From NCBI RefSeq assembly GCF_018531495.1, contig NZ_JAHDTI010000014.1, positions 248,001-312,000 of the forward strand: a stretch of 64,000 bases of DNA, written 5' to 3'. Under the pieces are notes generated by a model. It worked only from the letters and a program-made list of their open reading frames with translations, ran no database searches and was not told the DNA's origin. This document shows, in pieces, positions 8,061 to 16,858 of the stretch (positions within the stretch are counted from its first letter, which is position 1; the number at the start of each line of letters is the position of its first letter). The DNA is from Nonomuraea sediminis (GTDB lineage Bacteria > Actinomycetota > Actinomycetes > Streptosporangiales > Streptosporangiaceae). A program made the translations under genes and the position numbers.

Positions 8061-9986
8061 TCAGCTCGCCACCCGCGCGTAGCCGGCGGGACGGGTCGTG
8101 AACGTGCCGCGCCCCTGGGTACGGCTGCGCAGGCGGGTGGCGTAGCCGAACACCTGGGCCAGCGGCATCGTGGCGGTGACCACCACCTCGCCCGCCCGGG
8201 CGAGCGAGGAGGAGACGTGCCCGCGCCGCGCGGCCAGGTCACCCAGCACCGCGCCGACGGCGTCGTCCGGGACCGTGACCGTGACCTCGACCACCGGTTC
8301 CAGCAACGCCATCGTCGAGGCACGCAGCGCTTCGCCGAGGGCGAGGCGGCCCGCCGTACGGAAGGCCAGTTCCGAGGAATCCTTCGGATGCGTGGCCCCG
8401 TCCGTGAGCGTGACGCGCAGGCCGGTCACCGGGTGCCCGCCCAGCGGCCCCGACGCCAGCGCGTCGCGGCACCCGGCCTCCACCGCGCGGACGTACTCGC
8501 GCGGCACCCGGCCACCGGTGACGGTCGAGCCGAACGCGAAACCGTCGCCGGACGGCACCACGTCGAGGACGAGATGAGCGAACTGCCCGGCTCCGCCGTC
8601 CTGCTTGACGTGGCGGTACAGCAGCCCGCTCACCCCGCTCACGACGGTCTCCCGGTGTGCCACCTGCGGCCGGCCCACGGTCAGCTCCAGCCCGTGCTCG
8701 CGACGGATCCGCTCCACCGCGACCTCCAGCTGCAGCTCGCCCATCCCCGACAGCAGCGTCTGCCCGACCTCGGGGTCGGCGCGCACCGCCAGCGACGGAT
8801 CCTCCTCCACCAGCCTGGTCAGCGCCCCGGCCAGCCGTTCGATGTCGGTGCTCCTGCGCACCTCCACCGCCACCGAGACCACGGGCTCGGCCGCGCCCGG
8901 AGGTTCCAGGAGCACGGGCGCCGACGGATCGCACAGGGTCGTCCCCGCGCGCACGCCCTTGACCCCGGCCACGGCGACGATGTCGCCGGCCACCGCACGC
9001 TCGACCTCGGTGTGCCTTCCGGCCTGGACGCGCAGGACGCGCCCGACCCGCTCGGTACGGCCGGCCCCGGCATCCAGCACCTCCATCCCCTTCCGCAGCG
9101 TGCCCGAGTAGACGCGCAGGAACGCCAGCCGTTCCCTGATCTTGAAGACCAGCGCCGCCAACGGTGCCGACGGATCGGTCTCCGGTGGAGGCAGGTAGGC
9201 CACGACCGCGTCCAGCAGCGGCTCGATCCCGCGGTTGCGGTAGGCCGACCCGCACAGCACCACCACGCCCGCGCCCGAGCGGGTCAGGTCGCGCAGTGCG
9301 GCCTCCATCGTCCCCGGAGAGATCCCCGGATACTCCTCCAGGGCGGCAGGATGCAGCTCGGCCACGGCCTCCTCCAGGAGCAGCCGCCGTCGTGCCGCCT
9401 CCTGCTCGAGCTCCTCGGGGACGGGACCGATCTCGAGCTCGTCCGCCCAGGTCAGCGCCCGCATGCGAACCAGGTCCACGACCCCGGTGAAGCCGGCCTC
9501 CGCGCCGATCGGCAGCTGGACCACGAGCGGGGTCACGCGTAACCGATCGCGGATGGAGCCGACGGCGGCGTCGAGGTCGGCGCCGACGCGGTCGAGCTTG
9601 TTGACGAAGGCGATGCGCGGCACGCCGTGGCGGTCCGCCCGGCGCCAGACCGACTCGCTCTGCGGCTCGACCCCGGCCACCGCGTCGAAGACGGCGACCG
9701 CCCCGTCGAGGACGCGCAGCGAGCGCTCCACCTCGTCGGAGAAGTCGACGTGGCCGGGAGTGTCGATCAGGTTGAGCCGGTGACCGGCCCAGAGGCAGCT
9801 CACCGCGGCGGCGAAGATGGTGATCCCGCGATCGCGCTCCTGCGGGTCGAAGTCGGTGACCGTGGTCCCGTGGTGGACCTCACCGCGTTTGTGGGTGGCG
9901 CCTGTGAGGAAGAGGATCCGTTCGGTCACGGTGGTCTTGCCCGCATCGACGTGGGCGAGGATGCCGAGGTTTCTGACGTCGTTCAT
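8061..9986 (-). CDS. EF-G-like translational GTPase (EF-G paralogue / ribosomal-protection type)
   Basis: A 641-residue translation GTPase. G-domain motifs are AHVDAGKTT (10-18), RGITI, DTPGH (74-78 region) and NKLD. Downstream are domain II and EF-G domain III/IV/V-like parts (ERLAGALTRLVEEDP; GMGELQLEVAVERI; PREYVRAVEAGCRDAL). The G domain resembles EF-G more than TetM (VNKLDRVGAD, TGATHKRGEVHHGTT), but the length is nearer the 640 residues of ribosomal-protection proteins than the 700 of housekeeping EF-G. No rpsL/rpsG or EF-Tu genes lie beside it, so it is not the main fusA. The long leader with a 30-codon ORF suggests induction by translation stress or ribosome-targeting antibiotics. Whether it protects against tetracyclines or another drug is unknown. 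Confidence 0.85.
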   Translation of the reverse strand: MNDVRNLGILAHVDAGKTTVTERILFLTGATHKRGEVHHGTTVTDFDPQERDRGITIFAAAVSCLWAGHRLNLIDTPGHVDFSDEVERSLRVLDGAVAVFDAVAGVEPQSESVWRRADRHGVPRIAFVNKLDRVGADLDAAVGSIRDRLRVTPLVVQLPIGAEAGFTGVVDLVRMRALTWADELEIGPVPEELEQEAARRRLLLEEAVAELHPAALEEYPGISPGTMEAALRDLTRSGAGVVVLCGSAYRNRGIEPLLDAVVAYLPPPETDPSAPLAALVFKIRERLAFLRVYSGTLRKGMEVLDAGAGRTERVGRVLRVQAGRHTEVERAVAGDIVAVAGVKGVRAGTTLCDPSAPVLLEPPGAAEPVVSVAVEVRRSTDIERLAGALTRLVEEDPSLAVRADPEVGQTLLSGMGELQLEVAVERIRREHGLELTVGRPQVAHRETVVSGVSGLLYRHVKQDGGAGQFAHLVLDVVPSGDGFAFGSTVTGGRVPREYVRAVEAGCRDALASGPLGGHPVTGLRVTLTDGATHPKDSSELAFRTAGRLALGEALRASTMALLEPVVEVTVTVPDDAVGAVLGDLAARRGHVSSSLARAGEVVVTATMPLAQVFGYATRLRSRTQGRGTFTTRPAGYARVAS

Positions 9987-10058
9987 GGCACTGCCTTTTC
10001 AGGGGATTCCGCAAGGGACAGCGCGATGCGACCAGGCTCCGCCGTACGGCGGGCGTGG

Positions 10059-10151
10059 TCAGGACATCCAGCACCGGGCGCGCAGCCGGCACCGGGCCGG
10101 CGAAGACACCAGAATCACCTCGAACCGCGACAGCGAGGCGCCGTACCGCAT
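10059..10151 (-). CDS. Putative 30-residue leader peptide upstream of the EF-G-like gene
   Basis: A short ORF starts ATG at 10151 with an excellent AGAGGAG ribosome binding site six bases upstream and encodes 30 residues (MRYGASLSRFEVILVSSPAR then CRLRARCWMS). It ends 72 bases before the GTPase gene. Between its stop and that gene the RNA contains CCGCCGTACGGCGG, able to form a hairpin. The Shine-Dalgarno is better than that of most genes in the window, which argues for real translation. Leader peptides in such positions commonly sense ribosome stalling and control a downstream resistance gene by attenuation. This role is inferred from layout; the peptide itself is not recognised. Confidence 0.6.
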   Translation of the reverse strand: MRYGASLSRFEVILVSSPARCRLRARCWMS

Positions 10152-10197
10152 GGCGGGCTCCTCTCATCCACGGTGGGCAATGTCGTGGCGAGTGTAG

Positions 10198-10211
10198 TCA
10201 CACGGGTGTGA
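10198..10211. promoter_or_regulatory. Perfect TCACAC-GG-GTGTGA palindrome upstream of the leader/EF-G-like unit
   Basis: Six-base perfect arms around GG, 46 bases upstream of the leader ORF start and 17 bases past the stop of the SARP gene. It sits where the promoter of the leader/GTPase transcript is expected, so it may be an operator. No typical -35/-10 pair was recognised. Confidence 0.4.
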
Positions 10212-10227
10212 TTCCCGAAAAGGGTTT

Positions 10228-12969
10228 TCAGCGCTCCGACGTGGCCGGGAGCTGGGCGATGGCCTGGCGGGCGCGTCGCTCCTCGCCCCGGTTGTTCAGT
10301 TCCACGGCCAGGTCGAGAGCGGCATGGTGCAGGCGTACGGCCTGGCCGGGGTCGCCCAGGGTGGCCGCGACCTCGGCCAGGCTGTTGAGCGCCGTGGCCT
10401 CGCCGCGCCGGTAGCCGAAGCGTCGATACAGCTCCAGCGCCTGCTCGAGATGGTCGCGGGCCTCGGCGTGCCGGCCCAGCCGGGCGCAGGCCGCCCCGAG
10501 GTTGTTCAGTGCGTCGGCCTCTCCGCCCCTGCTGCCGATCTCCCTGGACAGCTCAAGCGCCTGGCGATGCAGGTCGGCCGCGTCCGCGTACTGGCCGAGC
10601 CGCTCGTGGACGATGCCGAGGTAGTCCAGCGTCACGGCCTCGCCGAACCGGTCGCCGATCTCCCGGAACAGCTCCAGGGCCTGCAGGTTCGCCTTCCTGG
10701 CCGGCTCGTGGTCGGTGGCCACCCTGCCCAGGCCGACCAGCGCCCGCGCCTGACCTCGCAGGTCCTCCGCCGTACGGCAGGCGGCCAGCGCCCGGTCGAA
10801 GTGCTCACGGGCGACGTCGTGGTTCCCCTGCACCTGATGCACCCAGCCGAGATCGGTCAGCGCCCGCCCTTCGCCGGCCGGGTCCTGGCGGCGTCGGGCG
10901 GCCTGCAGGGCCTTGCCGTACAGGGCCAGGGCGTCGTCGTGATGGGCGTGGTCGTAGAGATAGCGGTACAGCGTGGTGGCCAGCAGGCAGGTGTGCGGCG
11001 CGTCGTGGTCGGCGGCCAGGACGAGGTTGGCCCGTTCTGCGTCCAGCCAGGCCAGCGCCCGCGCGGCGTCATGGAGGGGGACCGGCGGCGCGGATCGCTC
11101 GATGCGCGGCCGCCGGTGGGCGCTGTCGGGGTAGAGCACGTCCATGGCGGCCGCCGCCGTGGTCAGCTGGTGGTCGAGCAGCCGGGTCAGCGCCGCGTGC
11201 GCCACGTGCGGCGGCTCCTGCTCGGCCGCGAGCTGCGCGGCGTACTGGCGGAGCAGGTCGTGGAAGACGTAGCGGCCGAAGGCGCGCTGCTGGAGCATGT
11301 GCGCGTCCAGCAGGTCCTCGAGCAGGTCCTCGGTGCACTCGACGGAGAGGTCGGCGAGCGCGGCGGCCGCGTACGGCTCGAGGTCGCGGCCGGGATGCAG
11401 CCCGAGCAGGCGGAAGAGCCGCTGCTGGTCGGCGGTGAGCTGGCGGTAGGACAGGGTGAACGCGGCCGCCACACCACGTTCCGACCTGGCCAGCTCGGCG
11501 AGCCTGCGGCGCTCGTCACGCAGGCGTTCGGCGAGATGGGCCACGCTCCAGCGGGGCCGGTGCCGCAGGCGGGTGGCGGCGATGCGGACGGCCAGCGGCA
11601 GGAACCCGCACAGCAGCAGGACCTCAGCGACCGCGTCGGGCTCGGTGTCCGCGCGCTCGCCCACGATGCCGGTGAACAGCGCGGCGGCGTCGGGCAGGGG
11701 CAGCACGTCCATGGACAGGGCCCGCGCGCCGTCCAGGTCGGTGAGCCGCTGGCGGCTGGTGATGATCACCAGGCTGTTCGACGTGCCGGGCAGCAGCGGC
11801 CGGACCTGGGCGGCGTCGGTCGCGTTGTCCAGCACCAGCAGCACCCGGCGGCCGGCCAGCTCGGCTCGCCACAGCGCGGCCCTTTCCGTCATGGACGCGG
11901 GGATGCGCTCCGTCGGCACGCCGAGCTGCCGCAACAGCATCTCCAGCGCTTCCGCGGGCTGGAGCGGCCGCTGGCCCGCCGTATGGGCGTGCAGGTCGAT
12001 GAAGAGCTGACCGTCGGGGTGGCGGTCGGCGAGCCGGTGCGCGACGTGGACGGCCAGTGCCGTCTTGCCGATGCCGGCCATGCCGTCGATCGCGGAGATG
12101 GTCACGGCCTGTGAGCCGGGCTCGCACAGCTCCTCCACCTGGACGGAACGGCCGGCGAAGTCGGCGACGTCGTAGGGCAGGAAGGCCGCGACAGGCCTGG
12201 CCGCGGCGGGAGCCGGCGGTTCGGCCGCCGCGGGCGGCTCACCGCGCAGGACGGTCGCCTCGGCGGCCTGGAAGGCCTGTCCCGGATCCAGCCCCTGCTC
12301 CTCGGCGAGCCTGCGGCGGTAGTCACGGCCGACGGCCAGCGCGTCGGCCTGGCGCCCGGCGCGGTGCAGGGCCAGCATCAGCTGTACGGCGAGCCGTTCC
12401 CGTAAGGGATGCGCGCTCAGCTCGGCGGTCAGCTGATCGATGAGCTGCGTGTGCCTTCCCGCGGCGAATTCGAGCTCCGCCAGCCGCTCGATCGCGGCCA
12501 GCCGCTGATCCTCCAGCCGGGCCCGGGCGCTTTCCGCGTAGTCGGCCTGGATGCCGGTCAGTGCCGGTCCGCGCCACAGCGCCAGGGCGGCACGCAGGTG
12601 CCCGCCGGCCAGTTCGGGATCGGCCTCGGCCTGGGCGGCGGTCACCAGGGCGGTGAACTCCCGCAGGTCCAGCTGCCCGGACTCCGGGGTGATCACGTAA
12701 CCGGCCGGCCGGGTCTGCACCAGGTATGCCGCGTCCGCGGCGCGCAGCGTGCGCCGGATCGCGGTCAGCGCGGCGTGCACCTGGGCCCGGGCGGTGTCCG
12801 GCGGCGTCGGCCCCCACATCGCGTCGCTGAGCCGATCGACGCTCAGCACGACGCCTGCGTGCAGCAGCAGGTAGCCCAGGAACGCGCGGTGACGCGGTGC
12901 CAGGGCGGGAAGCGATCGGCCGCCGGCTGACACCTCGACGGGGCCCAGGATCGCGAACCCGACATCCAT
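10228..12969 (-). CDS. AfsR/SARP-family transcriptional regulator with NB-ARC and TPR domains
   Basis: A 913-residue regulator of AfsR layout. It has a winged-helix OmpR-type DNA-binding domain (about 5-95: ILGPVEVSAGGRSLPALAPRHRAFLGYLLLHA, written here in part), a bacterial transcriptional activator domain (95-240; FTALVTAAQAEA), an NB-ARC/STAND ATPase with P-loop GMAGIGKTAL near residue 295 and Walker B VLLVLDNA, and TPR repeats from about 690 to 900 (RALTDLGWVHQVQGNHDVAREH and similar). Such proteins switch on secondary-metabolite or developmental genes in response to ATP and an unknown signal. The gene diverges from the CMD-SDR-FAD-SGNH operon across 142 bases holding an inverted repeat, so that operon is a plausible target. 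Confidence 0.9.
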   Translation of the reverse strand: MDVGFAILGPVEVSAGGRSLPALAPRHRAFLGYLLLHAGVVLSVDRLSDAMWGPTPPDTARAQVHAALTAIRRTLRAADAAYLVQTRPAGYVITPESGQLDLREFTALVTAAQAEADPELAGGHLRAALALWRGPALTGIQADYAESARARLEDQRLAAIERLAELEFAAGRHTQLIDQLTAELSAHPLRERLAVQLMLALHRAGRQADALAVGRDYRRRLAEEQGLDPGQAFQAAEATVLRGEPPAAAEPPAPAAARPVAAFLPYDVADFAGRSVQVEELCEPGSQAVTISAIDGMAGIGKTALAVHVAHRLADRHPDGQLFIDLHAHTAGQRPLQPAEALEMLLRQLGVPTERIPASMTERAALWRAELAGRRVLLVLDNATDAAQVRPLLPGTSNSLVIITSRQRLTDLDGARALSMDVLPLPDAAALFTGIVGERADTEPDAVAEVLLLCGFLPLAVRIAATRLRHRPRWSVAHLAERLRDERRRLAELARSERGVAAAFTLSYRQLTADQQRLFRLLGLHPGRDLEPYAAAALADLSVECTEDLLEDLLDAHMLQQRAFGRYVFHDLLRQYAAQLAAEQEPPHVAHAALTRLLDHQLTTAAAAMDVLYPDSAHRRPRIERSAPPVPLHDAARALAWLDAERANLVLAADHDAPHTCLLATTLYRYLYDHAHHDDALALYGKALQAARRRQDPAGEGRALTDLGWVHQVQGNHDVAREHFDRALAACRTAEDLRGQARALVGLGRVATDHEPARKANLQALELFREIGDRFGEAVTLDYLGIVHERLGQYADAADLHRQALELSREIGSRGGEADALNNLGAACARLGRHAEARDHLEQALELYRRFGYRRGEATALNSLAEVAATLGDPGQAVRLHHAALDLAVELNNRGEERRARQAIAQLPATSER

Positions 12970-13021
12970 CCGCGAATCCTACATATGCCCCTTTGCTGGC
13001 GGATGAACAACAGAGCCATCG

Positions 13022-13055
13022 GCGATGCATAGGCATCGCATCGCGATCGTATTAA
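13022..13055. promoter_or_regulatory. Operator-like inverted repeat and -10 box before the CMD-SDR-FAD-SGNH operon
   Basis: GCGATGC-ATAG-GCATCGC (13022-13039) is a perfect 7-bp inverted repeat. TATTAA at 13050-13055 fits a rightward -10 box, which puts the repeat over the -35 region. The start codon of the CMD gene follows 57 bases later. Control by the divergent SARP regulator or by another factor is possible. Confidence 0.45.
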
Positions 13056-13111
13056 CGGCCCTCCCCATGCTGGTCACATCAGGCGATCACCACCCATGAG
13101 GAGACGTTCCC

Positions 13112-13557
13112 ATGCAGGCACGGATGAAGAACCCCGCCCTCGTCCTCCCCGGCGCCATGAAGGCGCTCATGGCGGTGGACAAGACCACCGAGCAGGCCGG
13201 GCTACCCAAGGTCACCGTGGACCTCGTGCTGCTCAGGGCCAGCCAGATCAACAGCTGCAGCGTCTGCGTCGACATGCACGCCAAGGACCTGCGCAAGGAG
13301 GGTGAGAGCGACGAGAGGCTGTTCGCCGTGGCGGCCTGGCGCGAGGCGCCGTACTTCACCGACGCCGAGCGCGCCGCCCTGGCACTGACCGAGCAGGTCA
13401 CCCGGATCGCCGACGGCGGCCAGGTCAGCGACGAGGTGTGGGACGAGGCCGCCGACCACTACTCCGAGACCGAGCTCGCCGCGCTGATCATGCGGATCGC
13501 CACCGTCAACCTGTGGAACCGGCTGAACGCCACCACCCGGCAGATCGCGGGTGCGGC

Positions 13558-13564
<7 letters not shown>
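13112..13564 (+). CDS. Carboxymuconolactone decarboxylase family protein (AhpD-like), active-site cysteines intact
   Basis: A 150-residue AhpD-like protein with the complete active-site pattern QINSCSVCVDMH (residues 47-58), i.e. Cys-x-x-Cys followed by Asp-x-His as in alkylhydroperoxidase D. The conserved WREAPYFTDAERAAL stretch follows. Family members act as oligomeric thiol-dependent peroxidases or related oxidoreductases. GGAG precedes the ATG. It is the first of four closely spaced genes (SDR overlapping by 7 bases, then an FAD oxidase and an SGNH hydrolase), which suggests a small catabolic or tailoring operon with redox protection. It is the functional-looking paralogue of the degenerate CMD protein encoded at 4986-5507. 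Confidence 0.9.
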
Positions 13565-14262
<698 letters not shown>

Positions 14263-14284
14263 TCCCCTGAAGGAGACAACAGCT

Positions 14285-15589
14285 ATGGATCTGCGTAACG
14301 CCGTCCGGGGGCGCGTGCTGCTTCCCGGCGAGGACGGGTTCGACGACGCGGCCCGCCCGTGGGCGGTGGGCGTGCACCAGCCGGTGGCCGCCGTGGTGGA
14401 GGCCGAGGACGCCGCGGACGCGGCGGCGCTGGTGCGGTACGCCCGCGAAGCCGGGCTGACCGTCACCGCCCAGCCGTCGGGCCACGGCGCCTCGGGCGAT
14501 GTGCAGGGCGTGATCCTGCTGCGCACCGCCCGTCTGGACTGGGTGGAGGTCGACGCGGAGGCGCGCGTCGCCCGGGTCGGCGCCGGGGTGCCCTGGGGCC
14601 GGGTGCTGGCCGAGACCGGCAAGCACGGCCTCACCGGGATGGCCGGCAGCAGCCCGGCCGTGACGGTGGCCGGGTTCCTGGCCGGCGGCGGCGTCTCCTG
14701 GTTCGGCCGCAGGCACGGCTGGGCGGCCGACTCGGTGCGCGCCTTCGAGATCGTCGACGCGGACGGGCAGATCGTGCGGGTCACCGGCGAATCCGACGCC
14801 GAGCTGTTCTGGGCGCTGCGCGGTGGCGGCGGCGACTACGCGCTGATCACCTCGATCGAGCTGGCGCTGCACCCGGCACCCAGCGTGTACGGCGGGCGGA
14901 TCGTCTGGCCCGCGGCCCGCGCCGCCGAGGTGTTCGACGCCTTCCGCCAGGTCACCGCGAACGCGCCACGCGAGCTTTCACTGTGGATCAACCGCATGGC
15001 CCCGCCGCCGCCCGCCCCGGCGATGGTCTCCGTGGACGTGACCTACCTCGGCGAGGATGCCGAGGCCAAGGCGCTGCTTGCCGCCTTCGACGGCATCGGC
15101 GGCAGCCTCTCCGACAGCCGCGGCCTGATGGACCTCGCCGACCTGGGCACGATCGCGGCGGAGCCCATCGAGCCCAGCCCGATGCTGGCCCGCACCGAAC
15201 TGCTGACCGGCCTGGACGAGGCGACGCTCGACACGCTCGCCGGCACTGACCTCGCGCCGCTGCTGAACCTCCAGGTCCGTCATCTGGGCGGGGCGCTGGC
15301 CGAGACCGATCCCGCCGGCGGCGCTGGTGGCGCCCTGGCCGAGCCGTACATGCTCTACCTGCTCGGCCTGCGGCTCCCCCACCTCACCGATGCGGTGCAG
15401 GCCAAGCAGGCCGCCCTCGTCGAGGCGCTCGGCCAGGCGGTCAGCGGGCGCAAGCCGTACACCTTCCTCGCGCCGGGGGACAGCGCCGCCCAGGCCTTCC
15501 CCTCCGACACGCTCGGCAGGCTGCGCGAGATCAAGCGCCTGCGCGATCCCTACGGCGTGTTCCGCGCCAACTTCCCCGTCCTGGGTTGA
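14285..15589 (+). CDS. FAD-binding oxidoreductase, berberine-bridge-enzyme (PCMH) family
   Basis: A 434-residue flavoprotein. The FAD-PCMH domain spans about residues 30-200: VTAQPSGHGASGDVQG carries the histidine that usually forms the covalent 8-alpha FAD link, and GGGVSWFGRRHGWAADSV and RGGGGDYALITSIE follow. The C-terminal FRANFPV is the shortened BBE end. The second, cysteinyl FAD link of many BBE enzymes seems absent: the corresponding loop reads GMAGSSPAVTVAGF with no Cys. These enzymes oxidise sugars, alcohols or secondary metabolites with O2. It is the third gene of the CMD operon, 22 bases after the SDR gene, with AAGGAG before the ATG. Confidence 0.9.
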   Translation: MDLRNAVRGRVLLPGEDGFDDAARPWAVGVHQPVAAVVEAEDAADAAALVRYAREAGLTVTAQPSGHGASGDVQGVILLRTARLDWVEVDAEARVARVGAGVPWGRVLAETGKHGLTGMAGSSPAVTVAGFLAGGGVSWFGRRHGWAADSVRAFEIVDADGQIVRVTGESDAELFWALRGGGGDYALITSIELALHPAPSVYGGRIVWPAARAAEVFDAFRQVTANAPRELSLWINRMAPPPPAPAMVSVDVTYLGEDAEAKALLAAFDGIGGSLSDSRGLMDLADLGTIAAEPIEPSPMLARTELLTGLDEATLDTLAGTDLAPLLNLQVRHLGGALAETDPAGGAGGALAEPYMLYLLGLRLPHLTDAVQAKQAALVEALGQAVSGRKPYTFLAPGDSAAQAFPSDTLGRLREIKRLRDPYGVFRANFPVLG

Positions 15590-15602
15590 ACGGAGTAGCC
15601 AC

Positions 15603-16796
15603 ATGTTGAAAATCGCGACCGCCGCCGCGCTGATCGCCGCCCTGACGGCGGCACCGGCTCCCGCCACCTGCTGGACCGCAGGGTGGGCGACCGCCGTCCA
15701 GCAGCCGTCGCCCGACGTCTGGTATCCCACCTGGGCGGAGAAGGGTTTCGCCAACCATTCCGTACGGCAGGCCGTCCGGGTCACCGCCGGCGGCTCGACG
15801 GTCCGGATCCGGCTGTCCAACGCCTACGGCGGCACCCCTCTCCGGCTGACCGGCGCGAGCGTGGGCAAGGCCGGCACGGGCGCCGCCGTGCAGGCGGGCA
15901 CGCTCCGGACGCTGACCTTCGCGCACTCCGCCTCCGTCGACATCCCCACCGGCGGGCACGCCGCCAGCGATCCCGTACGGCTGGCGGTCAACCCAGGTGA
16001 GCGGCTGACGGTGACGCTGTACTTCCAGGGCGACACCGGCCCGTCCACCTATCACAGCGTTGCCCAGGCCACCACCTACCGGGCCTCCGGCGACCACACC
16101 CGAGACGCGGGAGCGGGCGCCTTCGCCGAGACCAACAGCTCCTGGTTCTACCTGTCCGGCGTGGACGTGCGCGGCGACGGCGACGCGGTGGCGACCTTCG
16201 GCGACTCCATCACCGACGGGTACGGTGCCACCCTGGACGCCGACAACCGCTACCCGGACGCGCTGGCCCGCAGGCTGAGCGGGCGGCGGCCGGTGCTCAA
16301 CCTCGGCATCGCCGGCAATCGCCTGCTCAACGACTCGGCCTGCCTGGGCGAGCGGGGACTGACGCGATTCCGCTGGGACGTGCTCGACCAGCCAGGCGTC
16401 AAGACCGTGGTCGTGCTGGAGGGCATCAACGACATCCTGCTGGGCCTCCAGGACCCCACTCCCTGCACCACACCCGCGGTCAAGGTCGGCGCCGACGACC
16501 TGATCGCCGGGTACCGGCGGCTCATCCGCGACGCCCACGCGCGAGGCGTCCGGATCGTCGGCGGCACCATCCTGCCCGCCGGGTTCACCGGCGAGCCCGA
16601 GGCCGTCCGCGACACGGTCAACTCCTGGATCAGGACCAGCGGCGAATTCGACGCGGTCGCCGACTTCGAGCGCGCCGTCGCCGACCCAGCGGACCCCGAT
16701 CGGATCCGGCCGGATCTGGACAGCGGAGACCACCTCCACCCCAACCCGGCCGGCTACCAGGCCATGGCGGACGCCGTCGACCTGCACACCCTGTAA
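15603..16796 (+). CDS. Secreted SGNH/GDSL hydrolase
   Basis: A 397-residue exoenzyme with a short Sec signal (MLKIATAAALIAALTAAPAPA). A beta-sandwich-like N-terminal part (30-195) precedes the SGNH hydrolase domain: block I FGDSITDG with the nucleophile Ser, block III in EGINDILLG, and block V DHLHPNPAGY with the catalytic Asp and His. Proteins of this layout are secreted esterases or lipases of actinomycetes. It lies 13 bases downstream of the FAD oxidase gene with GGAG before the ATG, so it is the last gene of the operon; it may release an acyl group from a substrate that the intracellular enzymes then oxidise (inference). Confidence 0.9.
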   Translation: MLKIATAAALIAALTAAPAPATCWTAGWATAVQQPSPDVWYPTWAEKGFANHSVRQAVRVTAGGSTVRIRLSNAYGGTPLRLTGASVGKAGTGAAVQAGTLRTLTFAHSASVDIPTGGHAASDPVRLAVNPGERLTVTLYFQGDTGPSTYHSVAQATTYRASGDHTRDAGAGAFAETNSSWFYLSGVDVRGDGDAVATFGDSITDGYGATLDADNRYPDALARRLSGRRPVLNLGIAGNRLLNDSACLGERGLTRFRWDVLDQPGVKTVVVLEGINDILLGLQDPTPCTTPAVKVGADDLIAGYRRLIRDAHARGVRIVGGTILPAGFTGEPEAVRDTVNSWIRTSGEFDAVADFERAVADPADPDRIRPDLDSGDHLHPNPAGYQAMADAVDLHTL

Positions 16797-16858
16797 AGAT
16801 CGTCACGAAGAGATCACGACGTGCGGGCGATCGGGGATCCCATGGGACGTTTGTCCAC

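Noticed and set aside
8004..9542. Long plus-strand frame opposite the EF-G-like gene
   Set aside because: Arg/His/Gln-rich shadow of a clearly conserved GTPase gene on the other strand.
13040..13111. A second ECF41 promoter before the intact CMD gene
   Set aside because: GGTCACATCA resembles part of the -35 motif, but no CGTC follows at 16-bp spacing and the palindromic arms are absent.
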